This document shows, one piece after another, positions 42,104-54,577 of a stretch of 64,000 nt of DNA; positions within the stretch are counted from its first letter, which is position 1; each line of letters begins with the position of its first letter. The translations under genes were made by a program, and so were the position numbers. Origin of the DNA: Heliopora coerulea (taxonomy: Eukaryota > Cnidaria > Anthozoa > Scleralcyonacea > Helioporidae); NCBI GenBank assembly GCA_030142905.1, contig JASJOG010000021.1:2384001-2448000 (forward strand), read 5' to 3'. Below the pieces are notes generated by a model, which was given only the letters and a program-made list of their open reading frames with translations, had not been told where the DNA came from and ran no database searches.

Positions 42104-42636
42104 TGTTTACGTGGAGGAAGGATAACCCTCCTAAGGGTGTGACCCTTCTAGGCGAGCTAAAAGATAGCCCCTGTTTACGTGATTTAGGGTGACCCTTCTG
42201 GCAGGGGCAACTTTACTAGTAGAGTGACCATACCTCTTCGTGATCACTGAGGTTTCTGTCTTTGTCACAGATGTCATTTTCTTTGTTTGTTTCTAAATTT
42301 GTTGATTGCGAAGATGGTTTGATGCTGAGGTAGTTCTCTCTTCATTTATTACATCATTGCTTGCCCGATATCCTCGAAAGATTTCACATGCCGTATACGT
42401 GAGCGAAGCTATTGCTGACAGTGCATCGGACTATATTTTGCGCGCATTTCCACTGAAACATGATCCGTCTAGGAAGGTTACCCTACTCGATGCGTTTACA
42501 TGGCAAAAAAACCCAAAGAGATAGCCCTGTCGCCATGGTCACGCATTTAAAAGAAGCACAGGATGACAATCGACTAGGGTAACCCTTCAACAAGGGTAGC
42601 CTTCCTAGAAGGGTCACCTTACTTCCATGTAAACAG
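42104..42636. mobile_element. MITE with tgtttacgtgga ends
   Basis: The left end CTGTTTACGTGGAGGAAGG (from about 42106) is inverse to the right CTTACTTCCATGTAAACAG (to about 42634). Sub-terminal gggtgacccttctag phrases occur inverted at 42138-42200 and 42565-42615. The interior frame 42306-42524 is short and not recognised. Confidence 0.7.
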
Positions 42637-43000
42637 GCCCTTAGTTTATGACGAAACAATCAGATTGCTCGAAACCCAGTGAACTTTACTAACATGTTTG
42701 AATTTACTAGGATACATTACGAAAAACTTTACTTCTGTAAAGCCTTGCTTGAAGCCTTGAACACGGATTTTGTTTTTCTTGGAGGAAACCAACAGATTCG
42801 GATTGCATATAAATTTTTTTGAAATCAACAGTGGAAATCTATTTCGTAAGGATAAAAATATTGGCTTTCGCACCGGAACCTATGAAGCACTCTCGTTCGA
42901 GTTCATCTTTCGACGTGTTTGCGTGAAAAGCCAACATATATTAATTATCCTGTGCGAGTTTTGGAGTCTTAGAGCTGTCACATACCTCTCGATTTCACAC
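42637..43000. repeat. Diverged copy of the 13.1-13.4 kb repeat
   Basis: Shared blocks: acatgtttgaatttactagg, attacgaaaaac, aaccaacagattcggat, aaaaatattggctttcg and gcgtgaaaagcc. The order is the same as at 13200-13450. Confidence 0.65.
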
Positions 43001-43555
43001 ATCCATACAAAACCATGATAAAGTACCTAAAGCGGTACTTTTCGTGATAATTACCTCTGATTTTCTAACAATTCAACTCCGGTCAGGAAAGACGGAAAAT
43101 GAAACGGTAATTCAGTTTTTCCAAGTGAAAATTTGCCAACCTAGTGTAATACCTAAACTCTCAAAAATTTTTCACAAATGTCTCCTTTCAGTTGCAGACC
43201 AGTGGTTAGAGGCTATGATAAATATGAGTTTATAAACCTTAGAGCTCATACTTTGACTGAAGTATCTCAATCTCATGATCATCAATAGTTCATGAATAAT
43301 AGTAACCAATCCACGAACGCACATCACATCAAATGTACGCAATTTGATCCCCAATGAAAAGTTTCAGAAATTCTCGAGTGATTTGGATCACGTTTCCTGA
43401 TCAACATAATCAAACCTATGAAACAAACATGCAAAGAAATCAATGGGAAAAGTCGTTTGAGAAGGTCGGTAGTTCAAAGACTTGTTTGTCGTGTTTCACC
43501 AGTTTAAAATTCATTCTCAAGAAAATAACCATCCATTGCCTCAAACCTTGCAACA
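43001..43555. other. No gene seen
   Basis: Short frames only (for example 43354-43566), with no recognisable domain. Confidence 0.45.
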
Positions 43556-43559
43556 TTCC

Positions 43560-44170
43560 ATGGTAGCCTTTGATGAACATCTTGTAGAAAATTTCCCCTA
43601 AGTTTTACGAGGACGGATAAAGGAAACTGATAAAGGCTGACCAAATAACTGAGAACTGCTGAATAACTGCTGCGCTTACTTAAATCCACCAACGTACATA
43701 ATAAAAAATTTAATATTAGCAGGAAATAAATTGACCATGAAAGTCAAGTCTGTCAAGTTTCGAACAGAGAAATTTGATAATGTACTCAACCGTCTAAGAA
43801 TGGGAGTTGAATTGCCCAGAATTGCACGACAAAATTAGGGCTATTCAAGGTAGAAGCTTCTTTGCCTTTTTCGTGAAGATATTGCACGAACAAAATACTA
43901 CCATGTGGATTTACATTTGTCGACAATTTTCCAAATCCAGAAAATTAAGCGCATCAAAATTCAGAAGTGCATTTAATATCAAGATCCCAATCAGCAGGAC
44001 CTCTTTTAATAGAGAAAGCCAGAAGGGCTATTATAATTCCAATCTCTTGAGGTCTTCTGCAGTTTCTAGTTATTTTCTTGTCTCTAATGTATCCAATGTC
44101 TCACTCTTTGACAATATATTTTCCGTTGGTACTGGCTTCTTTAAATGACATTTTTGCTGCCCCACCCCAC
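43560..44170. repeat. Dispersed repeat R2, inverse partner of 14450-15040
   Basis: Shared blocks as described at 14450-15040, on the opposite strand. The frame 43807-44148 ends in a segment (SSYFLVSNVSNVSLFDNIFS) whose counterpart at 14.5 kb reads YYSNGFVSLFDNVFSG, so a short coding ancestor, perhaps of a transposon, is possible. Confidence 0.6.
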
Positions 44171-45700
44171 AGTGAAAGCTCCTGACAAAAGGCCCTGCCA
44201 ATCTGTTTGAGAGTTACGACTAACATAGCAGCAAAAGTCGACTGGCATTTTCAAGAGATGATATGCAAATTGATAAAAAAAACTCTTTCAATGATAATAT
44301 CAAATCCATTATTATCAGCCTTAGTCTTGAAGAATCGGCTGCCACTAAGAATATCTTCTGGAACAAATGAAGACCAATGTGATCGAGGAGGAAATTTATT
44401 ATACAACTGCCTAAAGAAATCAGTCTCCATTGTGTATAATACTCCGCTTAAGCTGTCTTCCTTTTTGAACGAAATCATTTTTTATGTGTTTGAGGTAATG
44501 TAATCCAGCTCGGCTCTTAAAGGCTGTAATTCCCGGTTAATTAAATATCATCGGAGTGAGCAGGTTGTTTTCATATTACATCAAATTTCACAGGTCATTT
44601 GGAAAACGAAATGTGTCACTTCTAAAATACTAGAGCTGAAAAGAGCAATTCAAAATTTGCAGTGAACGAAAAATTAGAATTCGTACCCTTGAATTTTTGG
44701 TTTGGGGGATTTTGAAATCTGGTATATAAGCATCATTTAACAAGGATTCGGATAGCTGAAAGACGATGACAGGCAGACACTGCCCGTCACGTGAATGTGG
44801 GGGCAAATACAAGCTTTACTCCCACAAAGGCTTGAAAGTAAAGATATGGATGCGAACACATTGTTTTAACTCCTTCTGGTCCTTACCATTGTTTTTTAAT
44901 TTTACTCTGGCTAACGCCAGACGATTTTGTCCCTCAAGGGGACACGTCTACAGGAAAGGGTTCAGAATGTCTCAGCTATGGTATTTTGCAATCTAAACTG
45001 GAATAAGGAGGTTTAGGAAGTTTAATTTTTTTTTATACATTTATTTTTGTTTCCTTATTTAAGTACAGTTACAAGGTACCAGGCAGCAACGTTTTAGTTG
45101 TGAACTAATTCAAACATTAAAAAGTCAATTACGTCTCTCACTTGAGACACTTTGTTCATTCTAGTCAAGAATAAAATATAAACAAGCCACAAGTGAGTCC
45201 TTTAATAGTGGAATGAAGAAACTTCTTTATAAGCCTTACTATTTAGCAATTCTGCATTTAAGTGACAAGGTTTTTTTAAAGTGTATGCCATCAATTGTAA
45301 TTTCTGTGACCAGGGCCACGATATATGTATTTGAGAGAGACCAACAGACCAGTAGCATGCATTAATTTTATAGTACCTTAAGAAGAGGGAGACCAGTGGG
45401 TGCTTGCCCCGGTCGCAAAGCTTTATGGGACGACATTTTTAGGGGAAAAAATCGACTTTTATGGTCTTATTTCTACATTCAAAAATATTTTGCAAAACTC
45501 GACAAAATATCTCGACTTCACTTCGTTAATGAACAACTTTGCAGCTGTCGAGGCTCAGAAATACCTGTTTCAGATTTTCAATAACAATTTGAGTAATACA
45601 ATTAGAGCAAAAAACACTTGTTTCAACAGAAGTACTTCGTTTACTTTTATGCTGGTAAGCAGGTATACAAATTAATTATTATAATATAAGTAGCTTGGGG
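44171..45700. other. No gene; one 'ttttactctggctaa' repeat
   Basis: 44890-44945 carries the dispersed tttactctggctaacgccag phrase. The other frames (44207-44503, 45400-45675) show no known domain. Confidence 0.45.
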
Positions 45701-45710
45701 TGCGTTAGAG

Positions 45711-45787
45711 AGAGTCGAGGTGTTGTTCAGCAGAATTTTCCCCGGGCGAACTACCACCTATAATCGGCTGAACAACACCTCCGCTCT
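45711..45787. repeat. 21-bp inverted repeat, hairpin of 77 bp
   Basis: AGAGTCGAGGTGTTGTTCAGC and GCTGAACAACACCTCCGCTCT pair at 19 of 21 positions around a 35-bp loop. It is possibly a very small MITE; no target duplication was found. Confidence 0.75.
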
Positions 45788-46400
45788 CCCAGCAACTCGC
45801 AGGCTAAGTCTATAAAACCTGGTTTCTCGAACCAATGCAAACAATATTAGCCTGAACAAGCTCCCAAACTAACACCAATGTTAATGAAGAAAACAAATGA
45901 AACATTTATAGAAAGGTAAATCACAGAAGCTCTCCTTATTCAGCAAATCAAACCAGATTTAAGCTCTAAAGACAAACTTAATGATCCATTGAGTTTTACC
46001 ATCTAATAGGGCTTATTGTGATTTAAGATGGAACATTGAGCCTCGACATCATTCTAGCAGGAACGATCGCTTTTAAACCGTAAGTAATCAAGCGACTGTA
46101 AATCGTAAGCACATGCTTATCCGATATTCGGGATTGCAATTATGTTAAATTTAAGCGCATACTTTGAGATATCTTGCTTACATAAGACGTAATTAATTGT
46201 TTTATTTTTGCTTCGTAAATGATCAGAATGTTTGCGAAAGTTCATGTACATGATATCCCACGCCAATTGTGTGACAAACGTTGTCCCTTTTAGTAAAACG
46301 ATCTTTTCAGTAGTGACTGTTCTTAAAGCTCTTTGAGCTTTGTGTAAAGATAAGGAGCCAATTTAACAAGCTGGAAGCGAACGATCTCAGTAGTGGCAAT
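45788..46400. other. No gene seen
   Basis: Intergenic. No recognisable domain or RNA. Confidence 0.4.
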
Positions 46401-46404
46401 AAAA

Positions 46405-46720
46405 TCATTCGGTATTTACGAAAAAATACTCACATTGCAAGATAATTTTGTTCCATGATGAGCATGGGTCCAACCCAGGAACGGTGGTAACAGCAGTTGG
46501 ATGACGGCCCATGTAATTCCTCGAACTTAAGCAAAGTGAGGTTTTAGTATTTTTCAACCACTGATTATATTTGTCGTAATGCCGGGTAGCAACAGCCCCA
46601 TAACATGGGCTAAGGACTACTTGATGGTTTTTGTCACTGATAAGCCTCAAGTATTTTCTTGAATATTCGACCTTAATGGCTCCATTGGGTCAAAATTGGA
46701 AGAGAGCTCCTGGTCGTTTG
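46405..46720 (-). pseudogene. Broken paralogue of the secreted beta-trefoil-like gene
   Basis: On minus it reads KRPGALFQF, stop, PNGAIKVEYSRKYLRL, then ISDKNHQVVLSPCYGAVA, WLKNTKTSLCLSSRNY and AVTTVPGLDPCSSWNKIILQ. This aligns with KRFAGRFRFLINGAIQEV..., NHQLVLKSTCYG, LQTGLCLSPWNY and VVTVPGLDECREYNKVILK of the gene at 57228-57650. A TGA replaces a leucine-region codon (about 46690) and another stop lies upstream (about 46720). The splice donor at its 3' end (AAT|gtgagtattt) is preserved. No signal-peptide exon was found nearby. Confidence 0.8.
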
Positions 46721-46776
46721 GACTAGTCCTGTTACACGCGTGGTGATTCGGCTATTGCGCTGCTCGAAGACGAACT

Positions 46777-46995
46777 TCATTTCCTTGCTCTGTTCAGCGT
46801 TGTATACACCATAAGATGATTTGATTTTAAATGCAACATCAAATTCGTTGTGTTTCCCGCTCTAGTTTTCACGGTTTTGTTACAGAGCTGGCACGTGGGG
46901 TCAGCATTTTCATTATTTTTCTTAAAGTAATTCCACACAGGACTTCTTTGATTTGACATATTGCTAATGTTTATCCTTTGCTTCGCAACAGAACT
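46777..46995 (-). pseudogene. BED zinc-finger fragment (ZBED/hAT-derived)
   Basis: RSPVWNYFKKNNENADPTCQ, LCNKTVKTRAGNTTNLMLHL and KSNH give the BED pattern: aromatic W-x-F/Y, C-x2-C and H-x(3-5)-H-type ligands. BED fingers occur at the N-terminus of many hAT transposases and their domesticated ZBED descendants. No DDE catalytic part is adjacent, so it is a fragment. Confidence 0.75.
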
Positions 46996-47069
46996 CATGA
47001 AGTTAGAAAGGAATATGATAATTTGATGCTTTGTTTTTAAAGGTCCCGCGTAGGCACGCGCCATTGCAT

Positions 47070-48340
47070 TATAATTAACAATTAGATTATGAGCTCGAGA
47101 TTTCTATTATTTCTAGAAACACTGAGCAAAGAACATTTTTCGTCTTCTCTGGGATTGCACTTTCAAGTAGGCAATCTATTTCGTCTTCAGAAACTTCACA
47201 AAAACGAGAGGCGGAAGCCATCTTCGCTACTCGCAATGTATCGACGAATAGATAGCGAGTAGCGGAACCAATCAGAATGTAGCATTTGCAATAGTACTCG
47301 ACTAAGTTTCTACTAATTCAAATTAGTGCAAATTCCATTTTTATGAGTCATCCCTGTAATCGCACCGTCATACACGTGTTTTGTAAACTTTATCGGGGAA
47401 AAATTGCCGCGGAGAAATGGACATCAAGTTGTCCAAAAAGTTTTTGATATTCTCGATATTCCAAAAATCGAATATCGAATATCGATAAATATTAAAATAT
47501 ATTTTAATATTTAACGAAAATATCGATATATCGCAACAGCCTATATAGTAGTCTTATTATCACGTAAAAAAATAGTATTTTGAGAGCAAGAAATCAACAA
47601 GAAAAATATTTGTATATATTGTTCGTATCAGTATATATAGTAGGTGGCTTCACATTTAAATAAATAGGCCACTTCGCTTCTTATCTAAGACATGTAAGAT
47701 TAGTCCTTTCTTCCCTCGTTTTAATGGACCTGTTTGTTCTTCTCTTAATTAAGTGTTGTCACCTTCGGATTTAAAAATTCTTTCAGTGATACTTGTACTA
47801 AGAAAACTGGAATAACGATTGTTTATTAAATATATTGTTTCGGGACAAGCAGTAACCAACTACAAGCGAAACTGTTTATCATACATAACGTTGATCAACT
47901 AGTGCAAAAACCCATTATCCACTCATATTTTCCTTACCTCGCTCAATGGCTGCTGCGCTTGTGGCCACAAAAATGACTAAGAGAAAGCTTTGTTTCAAAA
48001 AGGTCATAGTAATTCCCTTTCACCGAACACGCTGAAATAAAATAAATTTAAATGTTAATACGAAGCTGCAAACAAAAGGAAACATCCGCATATAGGATTA
48101 TCGCATGCAATCCTTTGTCCTAATACATTATACGATTCACGCCCCAAAGTCTTCAGGACTAATTGGAACATTCACGAATGGTCGTGGGTAGGAATTGTAA
48201 CCGCTTGAAAGAGAAATTGAATTCAATAATTGTGTCGAGTATATAGGACTTAATTCAAACTTGTAAATGTCTTTAAAAGCACGTGCAAAGTTTGGAATTC
48301 TAAAGTCTTGCAACATCTTGCGTGTTTGTGACACTTTTGT
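47070..48340. other. No gene seen
   Basis: Includes an AT-rich tract of repeated aatatcga words (47445-47535). No coding recognised. Confidence 0.45.
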
Positions 48341-48640
48341 CAAGTCTCACAACGTCATACGTATTTGGATCACAGTATCCAAACACCGAAATCCTGTTGG
48401 TATTTCCTTCCATAAAATAACCTGACTCGTTTTTATAAAAGAAACACGTAAAGGTTTTTATGTGTTTGAATACTGACGCTTGCTTTTCCTCCTTGTCATC
48501 CGCGTTGAAGTGGCTTCGCTTTGTTAACCAGGGTTTGATCTTCTTAAGCTTGGCTCTGATTGGTAGTTGATAGTTTTTGGGAGAATTGCTTACTTCATCA
48601 TCATGTTATTAATAACACAAAACCGATAATTTATTTAATA
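48341..48640. repeat. Dispersed repeat R4 (copies near 58830-59130 and 60880-61060)
   Basis: The phrases tataaaagaaacacgtaaag, tttggatcacagtatccaaa and ttggtatttccttccat recur at 58820-59130 and 60895-61050 in varying order and strand. They flank both members of the secreted-gene family, suggesting that the repeats travelled with the duplication. Confidence 0.55.
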
Positions 48641-50900
48641 ACATGCATTTGATCCATTCATTTGTGAAACCCGTTCAAAAGCAACGGCGGCGTCATACCC
48701 GACTAATCCGACAGATTACTGCCACAAGAAGCTTTATATTCCAGGTGACCTAGACTAGAGCATAAGTACAATCACGTCTAAGGGTGTTTGAAACATCACT
48801 TATCAAATAACTTTCACTCTGACCTCGAAGGCCAATCTGAAACGCCTTGATAGAGAACAAGGCCTCAAAGATTTTGGTGGCGTAAAAGTGCTTGGTGGGA
48901 TAACTCTGTAGTTCAACTAGACAACTATCGTTTTCGATTCATATTTGAGTATTCGTGTGGACGGGCAAAAGCGATTCGAAAACGCTATCTTGTGGACGGA
49001 AATATTTTTGAAAACGGAGTAAAAAATTTGCGTTTCAAAAGAAAAATCCGATACTTGTGGACAGGGCCTAAAAATGAGACGGCAATTCCACCTTGGTCTA
49101 ATACGTTGTTACTAAGTGCATTTAAGTACATACATCCAGCTGCAAAGAATGAGAAACGCGTTCCGACTGGTATGATTGACACATTCGAGTATTCGTCCTA
49201 ATGTATACCACACATACATGCGGGAGAGTCTAGAGAACTTACGACAACATTAGCGAACGAATTGTATCATGGAACTGTATGCGCCAGCGTATCCGTTTAC
49301 TCAGAATTCCTTGTAAAAACATCTGCCACACATGTGTCAATTAATAGCGACACGTGCACAGTAATTGTCGTTTTTGAAACAAAATCCTCAGACAAACGGA
49401 ATTAGACTGCAGAGAATTTCCAAGGGAGCTGTTTTCTTTTCTATGCGTCTTTGAATTAACGAAATGAGTGATACAAACATTTCGAAATCGACAATGTTGA
49501 CGTCATCTTTGCGGTTTGCTTTTCCAAGAACAATAAATGTCATTTCTCATGATGTTTGCTGCTTCCACGAAAATTTATTATTGTGTTTGGCATAACTATA
49601 TCATTGTTGTCGAATATTTTGGAAATGCTCTGTTTAGTTGGTTAGTTGTGGAGTGGTCGGGACTATTGTTGGATTACCTTGTTGTTAGACTTTGAACTTT
49701 GGACCAAAGCACAATGTGAGGTGGAGCTTCTGGGCGAGGCCAAAAAAGGAAAAATCTTGTAACTTTAGAGACGAGTTGATAATCGTGGTGTAGTGATGTA
49801 ATCGGAACGAAAGAAGGAAGGTCTTCTAACTTTAGAGACGAGTTGTGATTAAACGTTCACATTTATTGAAAGATACAGTCCCCAATTGTTTTAGGAACCA
49901 GCCGAAGCACAACTGCCTTGGTGCACCGGGTAGAAAAGTGCAATAATTGTTAATGAGAGAGAAGAGATTCGATTGATGAAGACGGCATTTCCACCAGCAA
50001 CTGCACACGTTGATGATCCTGGAAACTTTGGAATTCTTCATGACTACAACCTAACTTACACCTGAGGAAAACAGGAACAAGTCTTTTTCCAGGGAAAAAA
50101 ACAGTTCTGTATTTTCTTTACATAGATATTTTGGTTTTAAAATATTGTCTCATCATTCAGTTGTGTAACTGCCTGACAGACTATTTTTTAAGAAGACCCT
50201 TAGGACCTCATGTTAAATTTAAGAATTGGTGCGGGTATCTTTACAGAATATTTTATCACTAAGCAATATAGGGAATGATCGAAAATTAAGAGGTTTTGTT
50301 CTTTTAAAAGTTATATGGAAATATTTTAGCCTTCATTCAGATCAGCTGCAACATGTTTTATTCGGGCATGCAGTGGATTTTCTTATGCTATGTTGTTTGA
50401 GGAAAACTGACCTCAGACGACATCTCAGTACAAGTAGCCTATTATGTTTCTACGCCATTTTACCATGTCATAATAGGCGTTTTTTGGCAAATTTAAACAT
50501 TTGGGCGTTTCAATACTTGGCCAATAGTTGCAGCTTTACATCTATGATAAAGCACATTTAGGGTTTTTTACGAGAAAGGAATATTACAGTGGATTACTAA
50601 TTTATTAGTTAAAAGACTTTATACTAATATGAAATGGTAAAACTTTTTACCATTTAATTTCTACAATACTAAAAGTGATCATACATTTATCAGAATTTTA
50701 ACGGCATCTGCGTGCAACTCTTAAGTATAAAGTATCAGTTATTGTTAATGTATACATAGCACATGAGGTTTTTAAATTTTTTCTATTTTATTGTTGAAAT
50801 ATAAAGGGCGTGCGTGCGATCGAGAAAATTTTTAAAAAATTTTTGCAGATTGCTACCAAGTTTGTGTTTAAATGGTTGAACAATATCGTAAATCCCCTAG
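48641..50900. other. No gene; a short dispersed repeat at 48940-49080
   Basis: 48950-49075 has gtgtggacgggcaaaagcga and tacttgtggacagggcctaa at its two ends and looks like a short dispersed element. 50985-51010 and 50068-50090 share a gaaaacaggaacaa phrase. Otherwise nothing recognised. Confidence 0.45.
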
Positions 50901-51033
50901 GTAAATACTTAAGGTAGACGTGGCCCCCGCAGTCCTCCTCCGCTTCCCATCCCACTGCTACACTTCGTGATCATTACGACCTGTTCGCGGAAAACAGGAA
51001 CAAACCAGTCACCAGGAAAAGAAATAATGTGGT

Positions 51034-51698
51034 GCGAAGAATGAATACTAATGCTTAAGCATATAACGCGGAATAAAGCTATAGCAACTGACAATTTAAA
51101 GCATTGACACGAGAAAGAATCAACTACATGAGAGCTCAGACCCTTGGGAAGTCCGCTTTTGAAAGGGAAAAAATGAGAAAGGCGTTTGGTAATCTTGGGA
51201 TCTCTGGGAATCTCTGCTTTGACGGGAAAGAAACGTGTTAATCCCTCGCCTTCAAGTATCCTCATCTTTGCCAAACTAATCACACCACTTCCATAAACGA
51301 CTTCCAGATTCTCTCATCATGCTCCTATCTTCCTGAGCTTCTTGACTAAGAAAGTTTACTTATCCGTAAACATAGCCCTTCATTAAACACCAACCTTACT
51401 TCTATTCCCTTGTCTCTGTTTTTACTACACATTCTTCAATATCATCATCCTTCATCTTATGTATTCGCAATGTGTCGCTACCTTTCCTTCTCTTGCTTAA
51501 GTCTCTAATTCACTCTACAGCTTGTAATATAACCCTTCCCGTCACTTACAGATCAAATGTAAATTAACTCCTAGTCACTCCGATGATGTCGCTTGTCGCC
51601 GAAACGTTGTTTGTTGAGTTCAACAAATTATGCTTTAAATTATCAATTGTTATGGCTTTATTCCGCGTTATATGCTGGACATTAGTATTCATTCTTCG
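51034..51698 (+). mobile_element. PLE 3' end with inverted partner
   Basis: The outer blocks gaagaatgaatactaatgc (51036) and gcatattagtattcattctt-type (51679-51697) and tataacgcggaataaagc / gctttattccgcgttata are inverse. Between them 51345-51430 reads KESLLIRKHSPSLNTNLTS with PLSLF, the C-terminus of the PLE protein seen at 33300-33390. The tail at 51580-51612 reads CCGATGA, TGTCG-CTTG-TCGCC stem region, GAAACGTTG. The left arm also contains on minus a peptide ending HVVDSFSCQCFKL. Strongly truncated. Confidence 0.7.
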
Positions 51699-52520
51699 CC
51701 TAAGATTCCTGCCTGGCTCTTCCGTTGCCACGATAATGTGGTAGTTTCTTTCCATATATTGTGCAATCACACCTGGGTATATTATAATGTCATCACTTCA
51801 TTCAGTTGTATAATTACATAGAGTATTAAATTCCTCTACAAATATGTTTAACTTTTGTTCTTCAAGAATTTTAAAGGTTTATGCCTTTTTTTTCTAGTTT
51901 TAGGTGGTATGTTACTAGTTGCGTTTAAGGGTAAGTACTTCCACTAAATAGGAGGATTTTGCTTACTTGTTCGTATTGAAGAACTTACACCATAACTGTC
52001 GCTTTGTTCCTGATCTCAAATAATCAAACAACCTAAAATATCTTGAAATAAACAATACTTCGTGATAAAGATTCATCCAATGAAGTACTTCTCACGTGCA
52101 TGGCATATTAATGCATGGTCAACAGTTGTGTGAAACCTCTCTTAATTCGATGCTAAACAGTCAATGAGTCGTTCGTAAAATTACCTTTCTTCATGAAAAA
52201 TAGCTCACATAAATATAACACAAGCTAGCAGTTTTCAACGGTTGATCGAAAAAAAGTAGCAATTGCCAACAATCCATCAATTAGCAAACTATCGCAAACA
52301 TTAATTAAAATTGAAATGGCTCTATACTTAAAGTGTTTTCATTTCCGCAAACCTGCTGACGAGAGTTTCCTACCAAGCTATCGCAAATTATTTGTATTTG
52401 GCTGCGAGGAACTTAGAACTATATGGAAAAATAGGTATGATGTGTGAATAACGTGATAGCCACTTTTCATCTCATGGATGATTTTGTGCTGGCCTCTTCT
52501 TGAGGTGTGTAGCTGTATGC
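51699..52520. other. No gene seen
   Basis: AT-rich intergenic DNA. Confidence 0.45.
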
Positions 52521-52523
52521 ATT

Positions 52524-52588
52524 TGTGCGTGCGTATGTGCGTGCGTATGTGCGTGCGTATGTGCGTGCGTATGTGCGTGCGTATGTGC
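52524..52588. repeat. 12-bp tandem repeat GTGCGTGCGTAT
   Basis: About 5.4 nearly perfect units. The minus reading (HIRTHIRT...) belongs to a spurious frame. Confidence 0.95.
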
Positions 52589-53780
52589 TTGCCGAGTGGT
52601 GGAGATTGCACATTGTTTAGATAACAATAACTCGACAGACAAATAAACGGAATGCTAAGGAAAACGCCAAGAATCTCGACCTGCACAATTAATATACTTT
52701 TACTTTGATATAACATGCATGGCTTGTTTGATCCATCCTGTGGCTTCAAGCATGTTGAACATAATATAAATTCTGCTAGACAAAAGTAAGAGCACTCAAG
52801 GTCTTTGCGGAACTTAAAAACGCAAGTGTTGGAATTTTCAGCTGAATCGTGCATCATGCGTATTTGCATTAGGATAAGCAGGATTTTTTCAAAGGTCGTG
52901 CGGAAAGGGCTTGTCAAGTGTAATGGTCTTGACGACTGACCCTAAGACAAACCAAATGGTGTCAAGCGCCCAGTCATGGTCAGCTCGGTAATTGCAAAAC
53001 GCGTGAAACGCGTCAATATAGCAGTTCAGTAGCACGTCTATTTGCTGAATTAACTTTCAAAACACTCGGAAGTTTCGGTTTTTATACAATAAAACAGTAA
53101 TATTTTGTTCCCAGTTTGCGACCAACGATTATAACGATTATATAAACTATACATATTTGGGAAAAATCCGCAGCCAATTAGGGAAGTATGCCCCTCTGCC
53201 CTACCCTGCACAGTCTTTTGAATCAATGAAACCAAGCGCTCTCTGATTTATGAAAGCCAGTCTAACATAAATAAATTCAATATAAATGATCAATCCAATG
53301 TAAACGTCAAAAGCACTGAAATGTAGTATTTTTCTTTTCTTTTTTTTTCTTAAGATTAATAGACTCCTCAATTTCCTTTATCTCTTGAACAATTATATCA
53401 GGATGCGTAACACAACAATAAATTTTCGTGGAAGTAGCCCTTATAAAATAAATTGGCAAGAATCAAGAAAAATGTGATTTAATTTATCCAAGAATAGCGG
53501 AAGCAGAGACGATATCAACATCGTCGTTTTCCAAATGTTTGCATGCTAGTTCAAATCTTAAAATAAAAGGCTCTTTTCGAACTTCTTCATAGTCTATTTC
53601 AGTTTGTCTGGGGTTTTTGGTTTAAAAACGGCAACCGTATGCATTGATGTTGTCACATGATATGTGGTTGATGTTTTGACAGGCTGATGTTTTGACAATA
53701 CTGAGGAAAAAGTCAAGTTTTTCCTGGTCGTGTTGAGACATGTCATTACCCAGGTAACAAAAACGGCAGTCGGTTGTGAA
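52589..53780. other. No gene; upstream region of the secreted-protein gene
   Basis: No recognisable coding. The promoter of the downstream gene should lie in the last few hundred bases, but no TATA box or initiator is evident. Confidence 0.4.
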
Positions 53781-53836
53781 ACAACTTCAGTCAGGTCAGA
53801 TCGTCACAGTTGCAAGATCTCCTTTGCTATTTTGTG
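53781..53836 (+). other. Putative 5' UTR exon of the secreted-protein gene
   Basis: A strong splice donor TTTTGTG|gtaagtaag follows 53836, and a matching acceptor (ttaaatgttttcag) ends at 54473, just 31 bp before the start codon. The transcription start is unknown, so the left coordinate is arbitrary. Confidence 0.4.
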
Positions 53837-54504
53837 GTAAGTAAGCTTTTTTAATTTTACATCAACAGTAACATCTACACACTTAACTATAAATCTTGAG
53901 AATAAACTAGAAGAATAAAACCTGAAAATATATGAATTAGGATTCCGCCGTTATCTCACTTGAAATCGCAAACGTCGATAAAATTTGGAACTGTTCATTT
54001 GTAACTCATGATCATGTTTTAAGAGACATTTAGAAGTTGCAATTAAGGCCTTCTACTCGAGATGACTTTCGCGTGCAATTCTTTACGCTAGCTAGTACAA
54101 TTGTTCTCTGCAATTCGTTTTCGAATGTTGCAACACGTCCTACATAGTCTTGTTAGCAAATCACAAGGCCCATTTAAAAGATACGACTGTCCTATGCGAT
54201 TGTTCATCCTGATGTATGCCATTAACTCAATTGAGTTTTCAAGACCGATTGCTGCATTAGTGAGCAAATCATAAATAGAAATCGTGCCGTTGAGACTACA
54301 TTGCATACGCCTAGACGAACAATCATAAGCCACGATGCTATCGGGTAAATAAGTCATATAGGACAGCAGGAATATTCGTATGCGACAAATTCATATCGTG
54401 TAGGCCAGCCTTTACGGAACACGTTTCCCGTTGTTGGCAACTTGGTATTGAAATGAAATTTAAATGTTTTCAGTTGCAGTGTGTCAGACGAAGGTGGGAT
54501 TACC

Positions 54505-54577
54505 ATGTCATTTTTTAAAGAAAGTCTTCTCTTAGCTATTATCGTCGTCACAAGCGTAGCAGCCACTAATTGGCAAG
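54505..54577 (+). CDS. Secreted beta-trefoil-like protein, exon 1 (signal peptide)
   Basis: ATG at 54505 starts a peptide with a short basic-acidic head and a hydrophobic core (SLLLAIIVVTSVAA) followed by TNWQ, a classical signal peptide with likely cleavage after the Ala-Ala. The exon ends with a consensus donor CAAG|gtacgt after codon position 1. An acceptor 31 bp upstream places the 5' end of this exon at 54474. The next exon (57228) is in the matching phase. The protein is expected to be secreted. Confidence 0.75.

Noticed and set aside
52378..52917. 179-residue minus frame with HIRT repeats
   Set aside because: The repeat peptide comes from the 12-bp microsatellite, and the rest matches nothing known.
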